DNA from: Gemmatimonadales bacterium
Lineage (GTDB): Bacteria > Gemmatimonadota > Gemmatimonadetes > Gemmatimonadales > GWC2-71-9
DNA: 54,385 nucleotides
Assembly: GCA_025927545.1 (NCBI GenBank)
Contig: JAICLE010000011.1
Location: forward strand, 1-54,385
Direction of reading: 5' to 3'
In this document: in pieces, positions 45,705 through 54,385 of the stretch
Layout: each line of letters starts with the position of its first letter
Position numbering within the stretch: position 1 is the stretch's first letter
Program-made: the position numbers and the translations under genes
The notes under the pieces: model-generated
Databases searched by the model: none
What the model was told of the DNA's origin: nothing
Seen by the model: the letters and a program-made list of their open reading frames with translations, nothing else

Positions 45705-47180
45705 ATGACCCGCTTTGCGCAGATCATCAAGGACTGGACGATCCGCCGGAAGATCCTCACCGGCTTCGCGGTGGTGCTGGGACTCACCGCCCTCCTCGGC
45801 TGGCGCGCCATGGACGCCATCGGCCGGATGGGCGAGCTCAGCGCGGGTGATTTCGCGGCGGCCGACCAGATTGTCCGCGACTCGCGGACGGCGATCCTGA
45901 TCCTGCTGGGAATCACCATCGGCCTGGGCCTGGTGCTGGCGCTCGCGCTCGCGCGGCTCATCGCCGACCCGCTCACCAGCCTCGGCGTGCTCGCCGAGCA
46001 GGTGTCGAAGGGCAATCTGACCGCCGACATCCGGAGCCAGTCACGCGACGAGATCGGCTGGCTCGAGCACTCGATGCGGCAGATGGTGAAGAACCTGCGC
46101 GACATCGCGGGGCAGATCGCGGTGTCCTCGCGGACCGTGGCGGCGTCGGCGGAGGAGATCTCGGCGAGCTCGACCCAGATGGCCAAGGGCGCGGAGATGC
46201 AGAGCAGCTCGACCGAGGAGACCTCCTCGACCATGGTCGAGATCGCCTCCCAGATGCAGCACCTGGCCCGGAGCGCCGAGGCCCTGGCCGCCAACGTGGA
46301 CCAGACTTCGGCCTCGATCCAGGAGATGAGCGCCACGCTGGCGCACACCGCGCAGAACGGCGAGGTGCTCCTCGGCGCGGTCGAGCGCGCGACCGGCACG
46401 CTCACCACCATGATCGAGAACGTCGGCGCCATCGCCGCGCGGGTGCACCAGGTGGACGAGGTGAGCCAGCAGTCGGTCGAGGACACGCGCCGGAATGGCG
46501 AACGACTCCAGGAGGCGATCGGCTCCATCGGCGAGCGCTCGGACGAGATCGGGAAGATCGTGAAGGTCATCGAGGGGATTGCCGACCAGACCAACCTGCT
46601 CGCGCTCAACGCCGCCATCGAGGCCGCGCGCGCGGGCGAGGCGGGGAAGGGGTTTGCAGTGGTGGCGGACGAGGTGCGCCGGCTGGCCGAGCGCTCCGTG
46701 CAGGCCACGCAGGAGATCGGGACGGTCATCGAGACCGTGCAGAAGGACACTCACCACGCGGTGGGCCTGATGGGCCACGTGCTGACGGGCATCGTCGAGT
46801 CCATCGGCAAGACCTCGACGCTCGTGGCCGACGCGGCCCGGGCCGCCGATGCCCAGGCCGCCGACGCCCGCGCCGTGCTCGGCACCGTGGGCGAGATGGC
46901 CACGCTCGCGCGCCACATTGCGGGCTCCATCAACGAGAACGCGGCCGGGGCGCAGGAGATCAGCGCCGCCGCGCAGAAGATGAACCAGCTCACCCACCAG
47001 ATGTCGGAGGCCGTCACCGAACAGCGCCGCGGCGGCGAGATGGTGGTCAAGGCGGTGGAGGCGATCGCGGTCGTGTCGCGGCAGAACCTGGTGGCGGTGG
47101 AGCAGATGACCGGCGCCGCCAAGAGTCTCGCCGGCGAGTCCGACGCGCTCCGCCAGCGCGTCGCCGTCTTCCAGGTCTGA
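45705..47180 (+). CDS. Methyl-accepting chemotaxis-type receptor with minimal periplasmic loop
   Basis: 491 residues from ATG 45705. Helix 1 at about 17-33 and helix 2 at about 63-83 leave only some 29 residues outside, too few for a ligand-binding domain. A HAMP domain follows ([20 protein letters not shown]) and then a long coiled coil with the conserved hairpin tip [40 protein letters not shown]. Glu/Gln-rich methylation helices are present; the C-terminus ends VAVFQV with no CheR/CheB tether pentapeptide. It may sense a membrane or cytoplasmic cue, or act through a partner such as the HEAT protein. Confidence 0.95.
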   Translation: MTRFAQIIKDWTIRRKILTGFAVVLGLTALLGWRAMDAIGRMGELSAGDFAAADQIVRDSRTAILILLGITIGLGLVLALALARLIADPLTSLGVLAEQVSKGNLTADIRSQSRDEIGWLEHSMRQMVKNLRDIAGQIAVSSRTVAASAEEISASSTQMAKGAEMQSSSTEETSSTMVEIASQMQHLARSAEALAANVDQTSASIQEMSATLAHTAQNGEVLLGAVERATGTLTTMIENVGAIAARVHQVDEVSQQSVEDTRRNGERLQEAIGSIGERSDEIGKIVKVIEGIADQTNLLALNAAIEAARAGEAGKGFAVVADEVRRLAERSVQATQEIGTVIETVQKDTHHAVGLMGHVLTGIVESIGKTSTLVADAARAADAQAADARAVLGTVGEMATLARHIAGSINENAAGAQEISAAAQKMNQLTHQMSEAVTEQRRGGEMVVKAVEAIAVVSRQNLVAVEQMTGAAKSLAGESDALRQRVAVFQV

Positions 47181-47187
47181 GGCCCCG

Positions 47188-49173
47188 ATGAGCACTCCAG
47201 CCGAGCGACTGGCCGCCCTCGACGCGGCGGCACGCGGGCCCGAGCGCGAGGGCGCCATCCTCCTCGCGCTCGAGGATGAAGCGCTCACCGTCCGCGATCG
47301 CGCCATCCGCCTGGCCGCCCGGTATGTCGAGCCGGCAGTGCTCGGCGCCCTCGTTGCCGACGGCGAGCACGCGGTGCGCCGGAACGCCGGCCTGAGCGCG
47401 CTCGAGCGGCAGGGGCCGTACGCGGTGCCGCACCTGACGGTAATGCTGGGCGCGTCCGACCCCGAGCTGGTGATGTTCGCGCTCCAGAGCCTGGCCCGGA
47501 TCGGCTATCCGCCCGCGGGCCGCTCCATCCTGCCGCTGCTGCACCACGCCGATCCCAACGTGGCCCAGTCGGCGATCGAGGCCGTGGGCCAGCTCCGTAC
47601 CCGCGAGGCGGTGCCCGCGCTGCTCAAGCTGGTCGAGGGCGAGCTCTGGCTGCAGCTCGCCGCGATCAATGCCCTCGGCGCGATCGGCGCCGCGGAGGCG
47701 GTGACCCCGCTCCTGGCGCTGGTGCCCGACTCCGTGCTGGCCGAGCCGGCGGTGCAGGCGCTCCGCACCATCGCGGCGCCCGAGTCGCTGGAGCCGCTGC
47801 TGCGCGTGCTGCCGGCCGTCCGCGAGCGGGCGCTCCGTGACCCGCTGCTGCTCGCCGTTGCCGTCGTGATCGATTTTCACCCCGACCCGGTGCCGCTCCT
47901 GGCGCGGGCCGGACCGGAGCTGGCGGCGTCGGCCGAGTTCGTCGCGTATCTCGCCCAGGCGCTCGCCGCCCTGCCCGCGGCGGGCGACATGGACGGTGAG
48001 GGTGACAGCCTGCAGCGGGCCGCCGCCACGCTGGCCGTGGCGGCAGGCATCGAGGCGCTCGAGCCGGACCTGCTCGCGCGGCTCGCGACCGATGCGGACG
48101 CCATCTGGCTCGAAGGAGTGTTCCACCGGTTTCCCGACGCGCTTGCCGCGCACCGCCCCCGGCTGCTGGGGCATCCGGACCCCGACGTCCGCGGCGGAGT
48201 GCTCCGCGCGGCGCGGTTCGAGGAGCACGAGCTGCCCGAGCTGTACGAGCATCTGGAGGACACGCACTCGCGCGTGCGCGCCGCCGCGTGCTACGCGATG
48301 GGCCGGCTCGAGCTCGACTCGACGGCGCCGCTTCTGGTCGAGCGGCTCCGCCGCGGGGACCGGGCCGAGCAGGCGGCCGCCGCCCAGGCCCTTGGCCGGC
48401 TCTCCGCCGACGCACTGACGGATCTCGAGAGCTGCCTCCGGGCCGACGCGGACGAGACTGTGCTGATGCTTGCCCTGGAGGTGCTATCGACCTGCCCCGT
48501 CCCCGCCTTCGAGCCGCGGGTGCTGCAGCTCGCCGAGGACCGCCGGCCGGCGGTCCGCCGGGCCGGGCTCCGGGCCGCGGCGCGGGTGACGGGGGCCCGC
48601 GCCGACGTGCTGCTGCTCCGCGCGCTCGCCGACCGCGACCAGGCGACCCAGGTGGACGCGCTGGAGCTGATGGTGGCGCGCGGCGGCGAGAAGTCGGTGG
48701 CGGTGCTCGTCGCGATGCTGGGAACGAGCGACTCGCTTCGCTTCCACGTAATCCGGGCGCTGGGGCAGTGCCGAGCCCAGGCGGGGGCCACCCGGCTGCG
48801 CGATCTCCTTCCCCAGTGCGCGCCCCACGAACAGCTCCAGATCGTCGCGGCCCTGATCCGGATCGCGCCGCCGTGGATCGGCACCTTCCTCCGTGAGCGC
48901 CTCGGCGACTCGGAAGTCGAGATGCGGCGCATGGCCGCCCAGGGGCTCGCCGACCTGGCAGAGGAGCACGAGCTGCCGGTGCTCCTGCCGCTCGCAGAAG
49001 ATGCCGACTGGAACATCCGCAACGAGGTGGCCCGGGGGCTGGGCCGCCTGGCCCGCCCCGTCACCCGGCAGGTGCTCCTGGCGCTCGCGCGCGACGTGGA
49101 GCCGGTCGTCGCCGCCACCGCCCGCGCCGCGCTCGAGCGGCTGCAGCCCGAGGCGATCCGGATCCCGGCGTGA
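47188..49173 (+). CDS. HEAT-repeat protein within the chemosensory operon
   Basis: 661 residues made almost entirely of HEAT-like helical pairs of about 31-35 residues, for example VRRNAGLSALERQGPYAVPH, NVAQSAIEAVGQLRTREAVP and VRAAACYAMGRLELDSTAPL; roughly 15-20 repeats over the full length. No enzyme motif, signal peptide or membrane helix. It starts eight bases after the receptor gene and its stop overlaps the cheR GTG. HEAT proteins are scaffolds for protein-protein contacts; related HEAT proteins occur in some myxobacterial chemosensory clusters. A role as output partner of a receiver or as an array scaffold is inferred. Confidence 0.88.
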   Translation: MSTPAERLAALDAAARGPEREGAILLALEDEALTVRDRAIRLAARYVEPAVLGALVADGEHAVRRNAGLSALERQGPYAVPHLTVMLGASDPELVMFALQSLARIGYPPAGRSILPLLHHADPNVAQSAIEAVGQLRTREAVPALLKLVEGELWLQLAAINALGAIGAAEAVTPLLALVPDSVLAEPAVQALRTIAAPESLEPLLRVLPAVRERALRDPLLLAVAVVIDFHPDPVPLLARAGPELAASAEFVAYLAQALAALPAAGDMDGEGDSLQRAAATLAVAAGIEALEPDLLARLATDADAIWLEGVFHRFPDALAAHRPRLLGHPDPDVRGGVLRAARFEEHELPELYEHLEDTHSRVRAAACYAMGRLELDSTAPLLVERLRRGDRAEQAAAAQALGRLSADALTDLESCLRADADETVLMLALEVLSTCPVPAFEPRVLQLAEDRRPAVRRAGLRAAARVTGARADVLLLRALADRDQATQVDALELMVARGGEKSVAVLVAMLGTSDSLRFHVIRALGQCRAQAGATRLRDLLPQCAPHEQLQIVAALIRIAPPWIGTFLRERLGDSEVEMRRMAAQGLADLAEEHELPVLLPLAEDADWNIRNEVARGLGRLARPVTRQVLLALARDVEPVVAATARAALERLQPEAIRIPA

Positions 49174-50003
49174 CCGGGTTCGATCAGGCCGAGCTCAAGC
49201 TCCTCACGGACCTCATCCAGGAGCGGTTCGGGCTGATGTTCAACGGCATCCGGATGGAGATCCTGGAGTCGCGGCTCCGGCCCCGGCTGCGCGAGCTTCG
49301 CCTCACCACGCTCCGCGACTATTACCACTATCTCCGTTTCCATCCCGACCGCGAGGCCGAGTTCGCCCGGCTGCCGGCGATGGTGACGAACAACGAGACC
49401 TATTTCTTCCGCGAGACGCACCAGTTCGACCTGCTGATCCATCACGTGATCCCCGAGCGGCGCGCCCTGCTCCGGGACCGCCCGCTGCGCCTGCTGTCGG
49501 CCGGCTGCTCCTCGGGCGAGGAGCCGTACTCGCTCTCGATCGCGCTGCACAACGCCGGGCTGCCGCTGGCAGGCATGTCGTGGGAGATCGACGCGTGCGA
49601 TCTCAACCCGGAGCGCATCGCCCGGGCGCACGAGGCGCTCTACGCGGAGAGCTCGCTCCGCGCGTGCGACGCCGAGGCGCGGCGGCGTTACTTCACCCAG
49701 GAAGCGGGCGGGTTCCGGCTGAAGCAGAAGTACCGGGAAAAGGTGCGCTGCTTTCCCTCCAACCTGCTGGCACCCAACGGCGCGCTCGGCTGGGCCATCT
49801 ACGATGCCATTCTGTGCCGCAATCTGCTCATCTATTTCAGCGAGGACGCGTTCGCGGCGGCCATCGGCCTGTTCGCGCGGAGCCTGGCGCCCGGCGGCTA
49901 CCTGTTCCTGGGGCATTCCGAATCGTTGCTCGACCGCAAGACCTCCTTCGCGCCCGCGATGCTGGGCGGTGCCGTCGTCTACCGGAAGCTGGAGGCGGCG
50001 TGA
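49170..50003 (+). CDS. cheR: Chemoreceptor glutamate methyltransferase CheR
   Basis: 277 residues from GTG 49170. N-terminal helical domain (LKLLTDLIQERFGLMFNGIR) and SAM-binding domain: VTNNETYFFRE, LRLLSAGCSSGEEPYSLSI (motif I), IDACDLNPERIARA and AILCRNLLIYFSEDA. Methylates Glu residues of the receptor with SAM. No TPR extension. It forms GTGA overlaps with both neighbours. Confidence 0.96.
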   Translation: MTGFDQAELKLLTDLIQERFGLMFNGIRMEILESRLRPRLRELRLTTLRDYYHYLRFHPDREAEFARLPAMVTNNETYFFRETHQFDLLIHHVIPERRALLRDRPLRLLSAGCSSGEEPYSLSIALHNAGLPLAGMSWEIDACDLNPERIARAHEALYAESSLRACDAEARRRYFTQEAGGFRLKQKYREKVRCFPSNLLAPNGALGWAIYDAILCRNLLIYFSEDAFAAAIGLFARSLAPGGYLFLGHSESLLDRKTSFAPAMLGGAVVYRKLEAA

Positions 50004-51076
50004 CCCGCGTGTTCCTGGTGGACGACTCCGCGTTCGTGCGGCGGGCGCTGACCCGGGTGCTGGCGCTCGAGCCGGCGTTCCAGGTGGTCGGGGAGGCTGC
50101 CGGCGGTGCCGAGGCGCTCGCCCGGATCCCGGCCGCCGATCCCGATCTGGTGACGCTCGATGTAGAGATGCCTGGTATGGACGGGCTGCAGGTGCTACCG
50201 GCCCTGCTGCGCTGGAAGCCGTCGCTCAAGGTGCTGATGCTCTCCGCCCACACGCGCAATGGTGCCGACGCGACGGTGGCGGCGCTCGCGGCGGGGGCGG
50301 TGGACTTCATCGACAAGACCACGTTCAACGTGATGGACCTGGAGTATCTCCGGCGCGAGGTGGTGGACCGACTCCGCGCGCTCGCGCCGGAGCGCGGTCC
50401 CGGCCGGCGGGCCGCGAGGGTGCCGCCGGTCGTTCCGCCGGGCCCGACGGCGGCGGAGCTTGGGCGATGCGAGCTCTGCGTGATCGGCGCGTCCACCGGT
50501 GGCCCGGCGGCGGTGCAGCGCATCCTGCAGGCGCTGCCGGCCACGTTCCCGATCCCGCTGGTGATCGTGCAGCACATGCCGGTGGGGTTTACGGGACCGT
50601 TCGCGCAGAGGCTCGCCTCGCTGAGCCGGGTGCGCGTGGCGGAGGCGGAGGACGGCACGCGACTCGTCCGCGGCATGGCCCTCATCGCGCCGGCGGGGCA
50701 GCATCTGCGCGTCTCGCCCAACCTGGCGGTCGTGCTGACGGTCGAGCCCAGCGATGCCAAGCACATTCCGAGCGTGGACGTGACGATGCGCAGCGCCGCG
50801 CGCTCACGGCCCGGCAGGGTACTCGGGATTCTGCTGACCGGGATGGGGGAGGACGGCGCCGATGGGATGACGACGATCCGTGCCGGCGGGGGGGTGACGA
50901 TCGCGGAGAGCGAATCGAGCTGCGTGGTTTACGGGATGCCGCGGGCCGCGGTCCAGCGGGGCGGGGCTGGTTGGGTGCTGCCGCTGCCCGAGATCGCCGA
51001 GCTGCTGGCCCGGCTCGGCAAGCCCGGCGGTCAGGAGGTGCCGTCGCCCACCGAAGCCTCGATCCAGCGGAAGTAG
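50000..51076 (+). CDS. cheB: Chemoreceptor methylesterase/deamidase CheB
   Basis: 358 residues from GTG 50000. Receiver domain 1-125 with Asp54 in TLDVEMPGMDG and switch Lys106 in FIDKTTF; a Pro/Arg-rich linker; methylesterase domain with Ser165 in GASTGGPA, His192 in VQHMPVGFTGPFAQ and Asp285 in LTGMGEDGADG. Removes the methyl groups added by CheR and gives adaptation. Its last 46 bases overlap the 3' end of the convergent cutA gene. Confidence 0.96.
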   Translation: MTRVFLVDDSAFVRRALTRVLALEPAFQVVGEAAGGAEALARIPAADPDLVTLDVEMPGMDGLQVLPALLRWKPSLKVLMLSAHTRNGADATVAALAAGAVDFIDKTTFNVMDLEYLRREVVDRLRALAPERGPGRRAARVPPVVPPGPTAAELGRCELCVIGASTGGPAAVQRILQALPATFPIPLVIVQHMPVGFTGPFAQRLASLSRVRVAEAEDGTRLVRGMALIAPAGQHLRVSPNLAVVLTVEPSDAKHIPSVDVTMRSAARSRPGRVLGILLTGMGEDGADGMTTIRAGGGVTIAESESSCVVYGMPRAAVQRGGAGWVLPLPEIAELLARLGKPGGQEVPSPTEASIQRK

Positions 51077-51369
51077 TCCGGGTCGCCCTCCACGAACGGC
51101 ACGGCGACGATCTCGGGTAACTCGTAGGGATGCAACTCGCGGATGCGGGCCCGGGCGCCGGGTGCGCGCGCGAGCGTGGTCTTCAGATGGCAGTACCACT
51201 CCGTTGCCCGCTCGACCTCACCCTGCCAGCGATACGTGCTCTCCAGCGGGCCGACGACCTGCGCGCAGGCGGCCCACCGCTCCTCGACCAGGGTCGCGCC
51301 CAGCCGCTCAGCGGCGTCGCGATCCGGCAGGGTGGTAGTGAGCTGACAGCAGACGGGAGAGCCGGCCAC
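51031..51369 (-). CDS. cutA: CutA1 family protein (divalent ion tolerance)
   Basis: 112 residues from GTG 51369. Full CutA pattern: TTLPDRDAAERLGATLVEER, WAACAQVVGPLESTYRWQGE, EWYCHLKTT and HPYELPEIVAVPF. Forms trimers with a ferredoxin-like fold; linked to copper tolerance in E. coli though the role is not settled. Its 3' end overlaps cheB by 46 bases. The much longer frame upstream has no family sequence, so GTG 51369 is the best start. Confidence 0.88.
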   Translation of the reverse strand: MAGSPVCCQLTTTLPDRDAAERLGATLVEERWAACAQVVGPLESTYRWQGEVERATEWYCHLKTTLARAPGARARIRELHPYELPEIVAVPFVEGDPDYFRWIEASVGDGTS

Positions 51370-51437
51370 GGCGGAACTCCGGGCTACTCGGATATATTGC
51401 TGAGGTGACGGTGAGCAGCCCGACCAAGGGCGTTGCT

Positions 51438-51794
51438 TCAGCGGGCAGCCGCCGGTACGGCGACGCCCGGTGTCTCCGCTCCACGCTTTCCGTCGGCGAT
51501 CGGCGCCACGCCGGCCCGCCAGCCGCTCTTGAACTGGACGGTGAGCCGGTGGCCGAGCGGGTCGGCATGGACGTCGGCGACGTCGGGGAAGGCCCGCGCG
51601 TACGCCACCGCCGAGTCGGCCTGTCGCGCCAGCTCGCGGCCGATGGCCACGGCCTCCGCCTGCTCCCGGCCATAGCGGGCAAACTGGTCCGGCGGCACGA
51701 GGCCGGCCTGTGACGTGAGCGGGGATTCGTAGTCGTACGAGCGGCAGGAGGCGAGCGCCAGCACCGCCAGCCACATCCCGAAGCGTCGCTTCAT
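51438..51794 (-). CDS. Small predicted lipoprotein
   Basis: 118 residues. Signal peptide with lipobox ALASC (Cys about 17), then a mature part with a helix (FARYGREQAEAVAIGRELAR) and a short beta region (HADPLGHRLTVQFKSGWRAG). No family recognised. It is divergent from the PAP2 gene, with 63 bases between the starts. Confidence 0.65.
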   Translation of the reverse strand: MKRRFGMWLAVLALASCRSYDYESPLTSQAGLVPPDQFARYGREQAEAVAIGRELARQADSAVAYARAFPDVADVHADPLGHRLTVQFKSGWRAGVAPIADGKRGAETPGVAVPAAAR

Positions 51795-51857
51795 CTGGAT
51801 CTCCCGGGCTGAAATCGCGGAAATCGTTCGACCGAAGGTAACCAGGGAGGACGCTGG

Positions 51858-52607
51858 ATGCGATCAACGCTGCTGTTCGTCGCCCTGCTCGCGGCGGCAG
51901 GGCCGAGGACCGCCGCCGCGCAGGCGCTCGACACGACAGCCAGCTCCGGGACAGCTCGTCCGCAACCGGTGATCCGGTGGTGGCATGGCGCCATCGCGGT
52001 TGGTGGGCTGTCGGCGCTCATGCTCCTCGATCATCCGGTGCAGCGCTATGCCCGGGACAACAGCGGGACCGGGGCGGACAACGTCGCCAGCGTCGTGCGG
52101 CATTTCGGCCAACCCGAGGCGTACGGCACCCTCACGCTGGGGCTGGTGGGAGTCGGGCTGCTGGCTCAGCGACCGGATATCGCCCGGATGGGCGGTCGTC
52201 TGGGGGCCTCCATCCTGCTGGCCGGCGCGACCGTGGAAGTCGGCAAGGTCTTCCTGGGCCGCCCCCGGCCGGAGCAGAGTCTGGACGCGGACGGCTACGC
52301 CCCGTTCTCCGGCCAGGCGGCGATGCCATCCGGCCACTCCGCCATGGCGTTCGCGCTGGCCACCTCCCTGTCCGACGACATCCACCGTCCCTGGGCGAGC
52401 GTCGGGCTCTACGGCATGGCGACGGCCGTGGCCTGGTCCAGGATCAACGACAACCGGCATTGGCTGACGGACGTGACTGCCGGGGCGCTGGTGGGGATCA
52501 CCTCGGCGAAGCTGGCGTCGGGACGGTGGCGGATTTTTCACCTGAGATCTCCGTCCATCATCGTCGGACCAGCAGGCGCTGGGCTGGGCTGGTCGGCGGC
52601 GTTCTGA
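51858..52607 (+). CDS. PAP2 superfamily membrane phosphatase
   Basis: 249 residues from ATG 51858 with GGAGG seven bases upstream. Signal peptide ending RTAAAQ, then membrane helices and the three acid-phosphatase motifs: KVFLGRPRP, MPSGHSAMAF and SRINDNRHWLTDV. Relatives dephosphorylate undecaprenyl pyrophosphate, phosphatidate or sugar phosphates on the outer face of the inner membrane. The substrate is not known; a carrier-lipid recycling role would suit the glycan locus but that is 36 kb away. Confidence 0.9.
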   Translation: MRSTLLFVALLAAAGPRTAAAQALDTTASSGTARPQPVIRWWHGAIAVGGLSALMLLDHPVQRYARDNSGTGADNVASVVRHFGQPEAYGTLTLGLVGVGLLAQRPDIARMGGRLGASILLAGATVEVGKVFLGRPRPEQSLDADGYAPFSGQAAMPSGHSAMAFALATSLSDDIHRPWASVGLYGMATAVAWSRINDNRHWLTDVTAGALVGITSAKLASGRWRIFHLRSPSIIVGPAGAGLGWSAAF

Positions 52608-52686
52608 CGCTCTGGCCCGCTGGTACGCACGACGCTCAGTCACCCGTGGCGACCAGGACCGGCCGAATCCGCCTCTGGATGATGTC

Positions 52687-52698
52687 CTTGCATGCAAG
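52687..52698. promoter_or_regulatory. Perfect 12-base palindrome upstream of the P5C dehydrogenase gene
   Basis: CTTGCATGCAAG is a perfect palindrome, with a further CTTGC half-site ten bases or so downstream (CTTGCTGCAG). It sits in the 286-base gap after the PAP2 gene and about 200 bases before the ATG at 52894. It may be an operator for a dimeric regulator. The rest of the gap shows no gene and no clear promoter. Confidence 0.35.
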
Positions 52699-52893
52699 CG
52701 GCTTGCTGCAGGTAAATGTCGGGCGATGGAGCACGAGAGGCATGCTCGTCCGGCCGGTCGCGTGAGCAACAACCTTGGCCATTACTGCGACACCGGTGCA
52801 GGGTAAAGCCCGGCTTGAGGGTCTGGGTCGAGCCTCATGCGCGCGCGGCTTCCCCTTGGCTATCTTTCCGCCCTCCCCCAGCCGGACGTCCTC

Positions 52894-54385
52894 ATGAGTG
52901 GTGTCCCCAACATCCCCCACCCCCACAACGAGCCGGTCCTGAGCTACGCGCCCGGCACCGCCGAGCGGGGCGCGCTCAAGGGTGCGCTCACCGCGGTCGG
53001 GAGCGAGCGGGCCGAGATCCCGGCCGTGGTCGGGGGGCGGCAGATCCGGAGCGGTGTCACCCAGAACGTCATTTCCCCGCACTGTCACGGGCGGGTACTG
53101 GCCACGCTGCACCAGGCCGATGGCGCCACGATCGACGCCGCCGTGACCTCCGCCGTCGAGGCCCAGCGCGACTGGGGCAACTGGCGATTCGAGGATCGCG
53201 CGGCGGTGTTCCTCAAGGCGGCCGACATGCTGGCCGGCGCGTGGCGGCAGCGGCTCAACGCGGCCACCATGCTGGGCCAGAGCAAGACGGCCTATCAGGC
53301 GGAGATCGACAGCGCCTGCGAACTGATCGACTTCCTCCGATTCAACGTGTACTACGCCGAGCGGATCTATTCGGAGCAGCCCGACTCCTCGCCGGGGGCG
53401 TGGAACCGGCTGGACCACCGTTCGCTGGAAGGGTTCGTCTACGCCATCACGCCGTTCAACTTCACCGCCATCGGCGGCAACCTGCCTACTGCGCCGGCGC
53501 TGATGGGCAACACGGTCGTGTGGAAGCCCGCGCACACGGCCGCGCTGAGCAACTGGCAGTTCTATCGTCTGCTCGAGGAGGCGGGGCTCCCGCCGGGCGT
53601 CATCAACTTCCTCCCCGGCGAGCCGATCGAGGTGAGCCGGCGGCTGCTCGCGCACCCCGAATTCGCCGGCATTCACTTCACCGGCTCGACCGGGGTGTTC
53701 CGGAGCCTGTGGCGGACGATCGGCGAAAATCTCGAGCACTACCGCAGCTATCCGCGGATCGTGGGCGAGACGGGCGGCAAGGACTTCATCCTGGCCCACG
53801 CGAGCGCCGACGTGGACGCGCTGGCGGTGGGGATGGTGCGCGGGGCGTACGAGTACCAGGGCCAGAAGTGCAGCGCCGCGTCCCGAGCGTACATCCCCGA
53901 TACGCTCTGGCCCGCGGTGCGTGACCGGGTGGTGGGGATGATCGAGGACATCCGCATGGGCGACGTGGCCGACTTCCGGAACTTCATGGGGGCCGTCATC
54001 GATGCTCGTGCGTTCGCGCGGCTGCGGGAGCATCTGGAGCGGGCCAAACGCGATCCCGGTGTGCGGGTGCTGGCGGGCGGCGGGACGGACGACAGCGTCG
54101 GCTACTTCGTGCAGCCGACGCTGCTCGAGGCGGAAGATCCCGCTTACCGGCTCATGTGCGAAGAGATCTTCGGACCGGTCCTGACGGTGCACGTGTACCC
54201 CGCGGCCAGGTGGACCGAAACGCTCGGGCTGGTGGACCGGACCAGCCCCTATGCGCTGACCGGCGCCGTGTTCGCGCGGGACCGCGCCGCCCTGACCCAG
54301 GCCGATCGGGCGCTCCGGCACTCGGCCGGCAATTTCTACATCAACGACAAGCCCACCGGCGCGGTCGTGGGACAGCAGCCGTTCG
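52894..54385 (+). CDS. pruA: 1-pyrroline-5-carboxylate dehydrogenase, partial (C-terminus off the right edge)
   Basis: 497 codons from ATG 52894 run off the window. Aldehyde dehydrogenase fold of the P5CDH type (group 1/eukaryotic-like, about 540 residues): SLEGFVYAITPFNFTAIGGN, GNTVVWKPAHTAALSNW, HFTGSTGVFRSLW, catalytic-base Glu in IVGETGGKDF (about 291), catalytic Cys in YQGQKCSAASRAYIP (about 327) and EEIFGPVLTVHVY. Oxidises glutamate semialdehyde to glutamate with NAD, the last step of proline breakdown. The ATG is preceded only by a weak purine stretch. A proline dehydrogenase gene is not seen here and may lie to the right. Confidence 0.95.
   Translation, partial: MSGVPNIPHPHNEPVLSYAPGTAERGALKGALTAVGSERAEIPAVVGGRQIRSGVTQNVISPHCHGRVLATLHQADGATIDAAVTSAVEAQRDWGNWRFEDRAAVFLKAADMLAGAWRQRLNAATMLGQSKTAYQAEIDSACELIDFLRFNVYYAERIYSEQPDSSPGAWNRLDHRSLEGFVYAITPFNFTAIGGNLPTAPALMGNTVVWKPAHTAALSNWQFYRLLEEAGLPPGVINFLPGEPIEVSRRLLAHPEFAGIHFTGSTGVFRSLWRTIGENLEHYRSYPRIVGETGGKDFILAHASADVDALAVGMVRGAYEYQGQKCSAASRAYIPDTLWPAVRDRVVGMIEDIRMGDVADFRNFMGAVIDARAFARLREHLERAKRDPGVRVLAGGGTDDSVGYFVQPTLLEAEDPAYRLMCEEIFGPVLTVHVYPAARWTETLGLVDRTSPYALTGAVFARDRAALTQADRALRHSAGNFYINDKPTGAVVGQQPF

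Noticed and set aside
52636-54321. A 561-residue open frame on the minus strand
   Set aside because: It is the antisense shadow of the P5C dehydrogenase gene, which has clear catalytic motifs; high GC keeps the opposite frame open.

Overview
The window is a contiguous piece of a very GC-rich bacterial chromosome (about 70% GC by eye), densely coded and mostly on the minus strand up to about 41.6 kb, then mostly on the plus strand. Short 4-base stop/start overlaps (ATGA, GTGA) are frequent. Secreted proteins carry signal peptides ending in A-Q, and the gene set is that of a heterotroph with peptidases, a YSL-like OPT transporter, PolX, MetH and a chemosensory cluster. The best guess is Gemmatimonadota; this is an inference from style and content, as no rRNA gene is present to settle it. 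No rRNA, tRNA, insertion sequence, prophage or CRISPR array was found.

Region 1 (1-16110) is a cell-surface glycoconjugate locus. It holds a DprE1-like FAD oxidase (cut by the left edge), a UbiA-type prenyltransferase, an FAD amine-oxidase-like protein, a large membrane protein, three GT-C membrane glycosyltransferases (two close paralogs on either side of one on the opposite strand), a DPM1-like GT2, a Wzt/Wzm-type ABC exporter, two more GT2 enzymes and a GT4 enzyme. The combination suggests polyprenyl-phosphate-linked pentose donors (ribose to arabinose type) feeding membrane GT-C enzymes, plus an exported glycan.

Region 2 (16286-25775) holds DNA repair (endonuclease III and a PolX whose polymerase active site looks dead while its PHP nuclease site is intact), a conserved unknown, an alpha/beta hydrolase, a GAF-type methionine sulfoxide reductase, an M28-PDZ and an M42 peptidase, and an OPT oligopeptide transporter. 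Region 3 (25994-29576) has two tiny membrane proteins, an ECF sigma / zinc anti-sigma pair and a DacB-type DD-peptidase. Region 4 (29778-38874) has an acyl-CoA dehydrogenase, a homocysteine methyltransferase-MTHFR fusion, MetH with a promoter, a 13-codon leader ORF and an attenuator-like terminator in front of it, then YggT, a lipoprotein and an acyl-ACP desaturase. MetH and the fusion protein together give methyl-THF production and homocysteine methylation.

Region 5 (38898-42531) has a GNAT acetyltransferase, a zinc-ribbon thioredoxin, a YfcC-family carrier, a small Cys-rich membrane protein, an orphan zinc anti-sigma-like protein and a probable exported JAMM metalloprotease. Region 6 (42736-51076) is a complete chemosensory operon: two receivers, CheA, CheW, a receptor with almost no periplasmic domain, a large HEAT-repeat protein, CheR and CheB. 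Region 7 (51031-54385) has CutA, a lipoprotein, a PAP2 phosphatase and the start of 1-pyrroline-5-carboxylate dehydrogenase, cut by the right edge.
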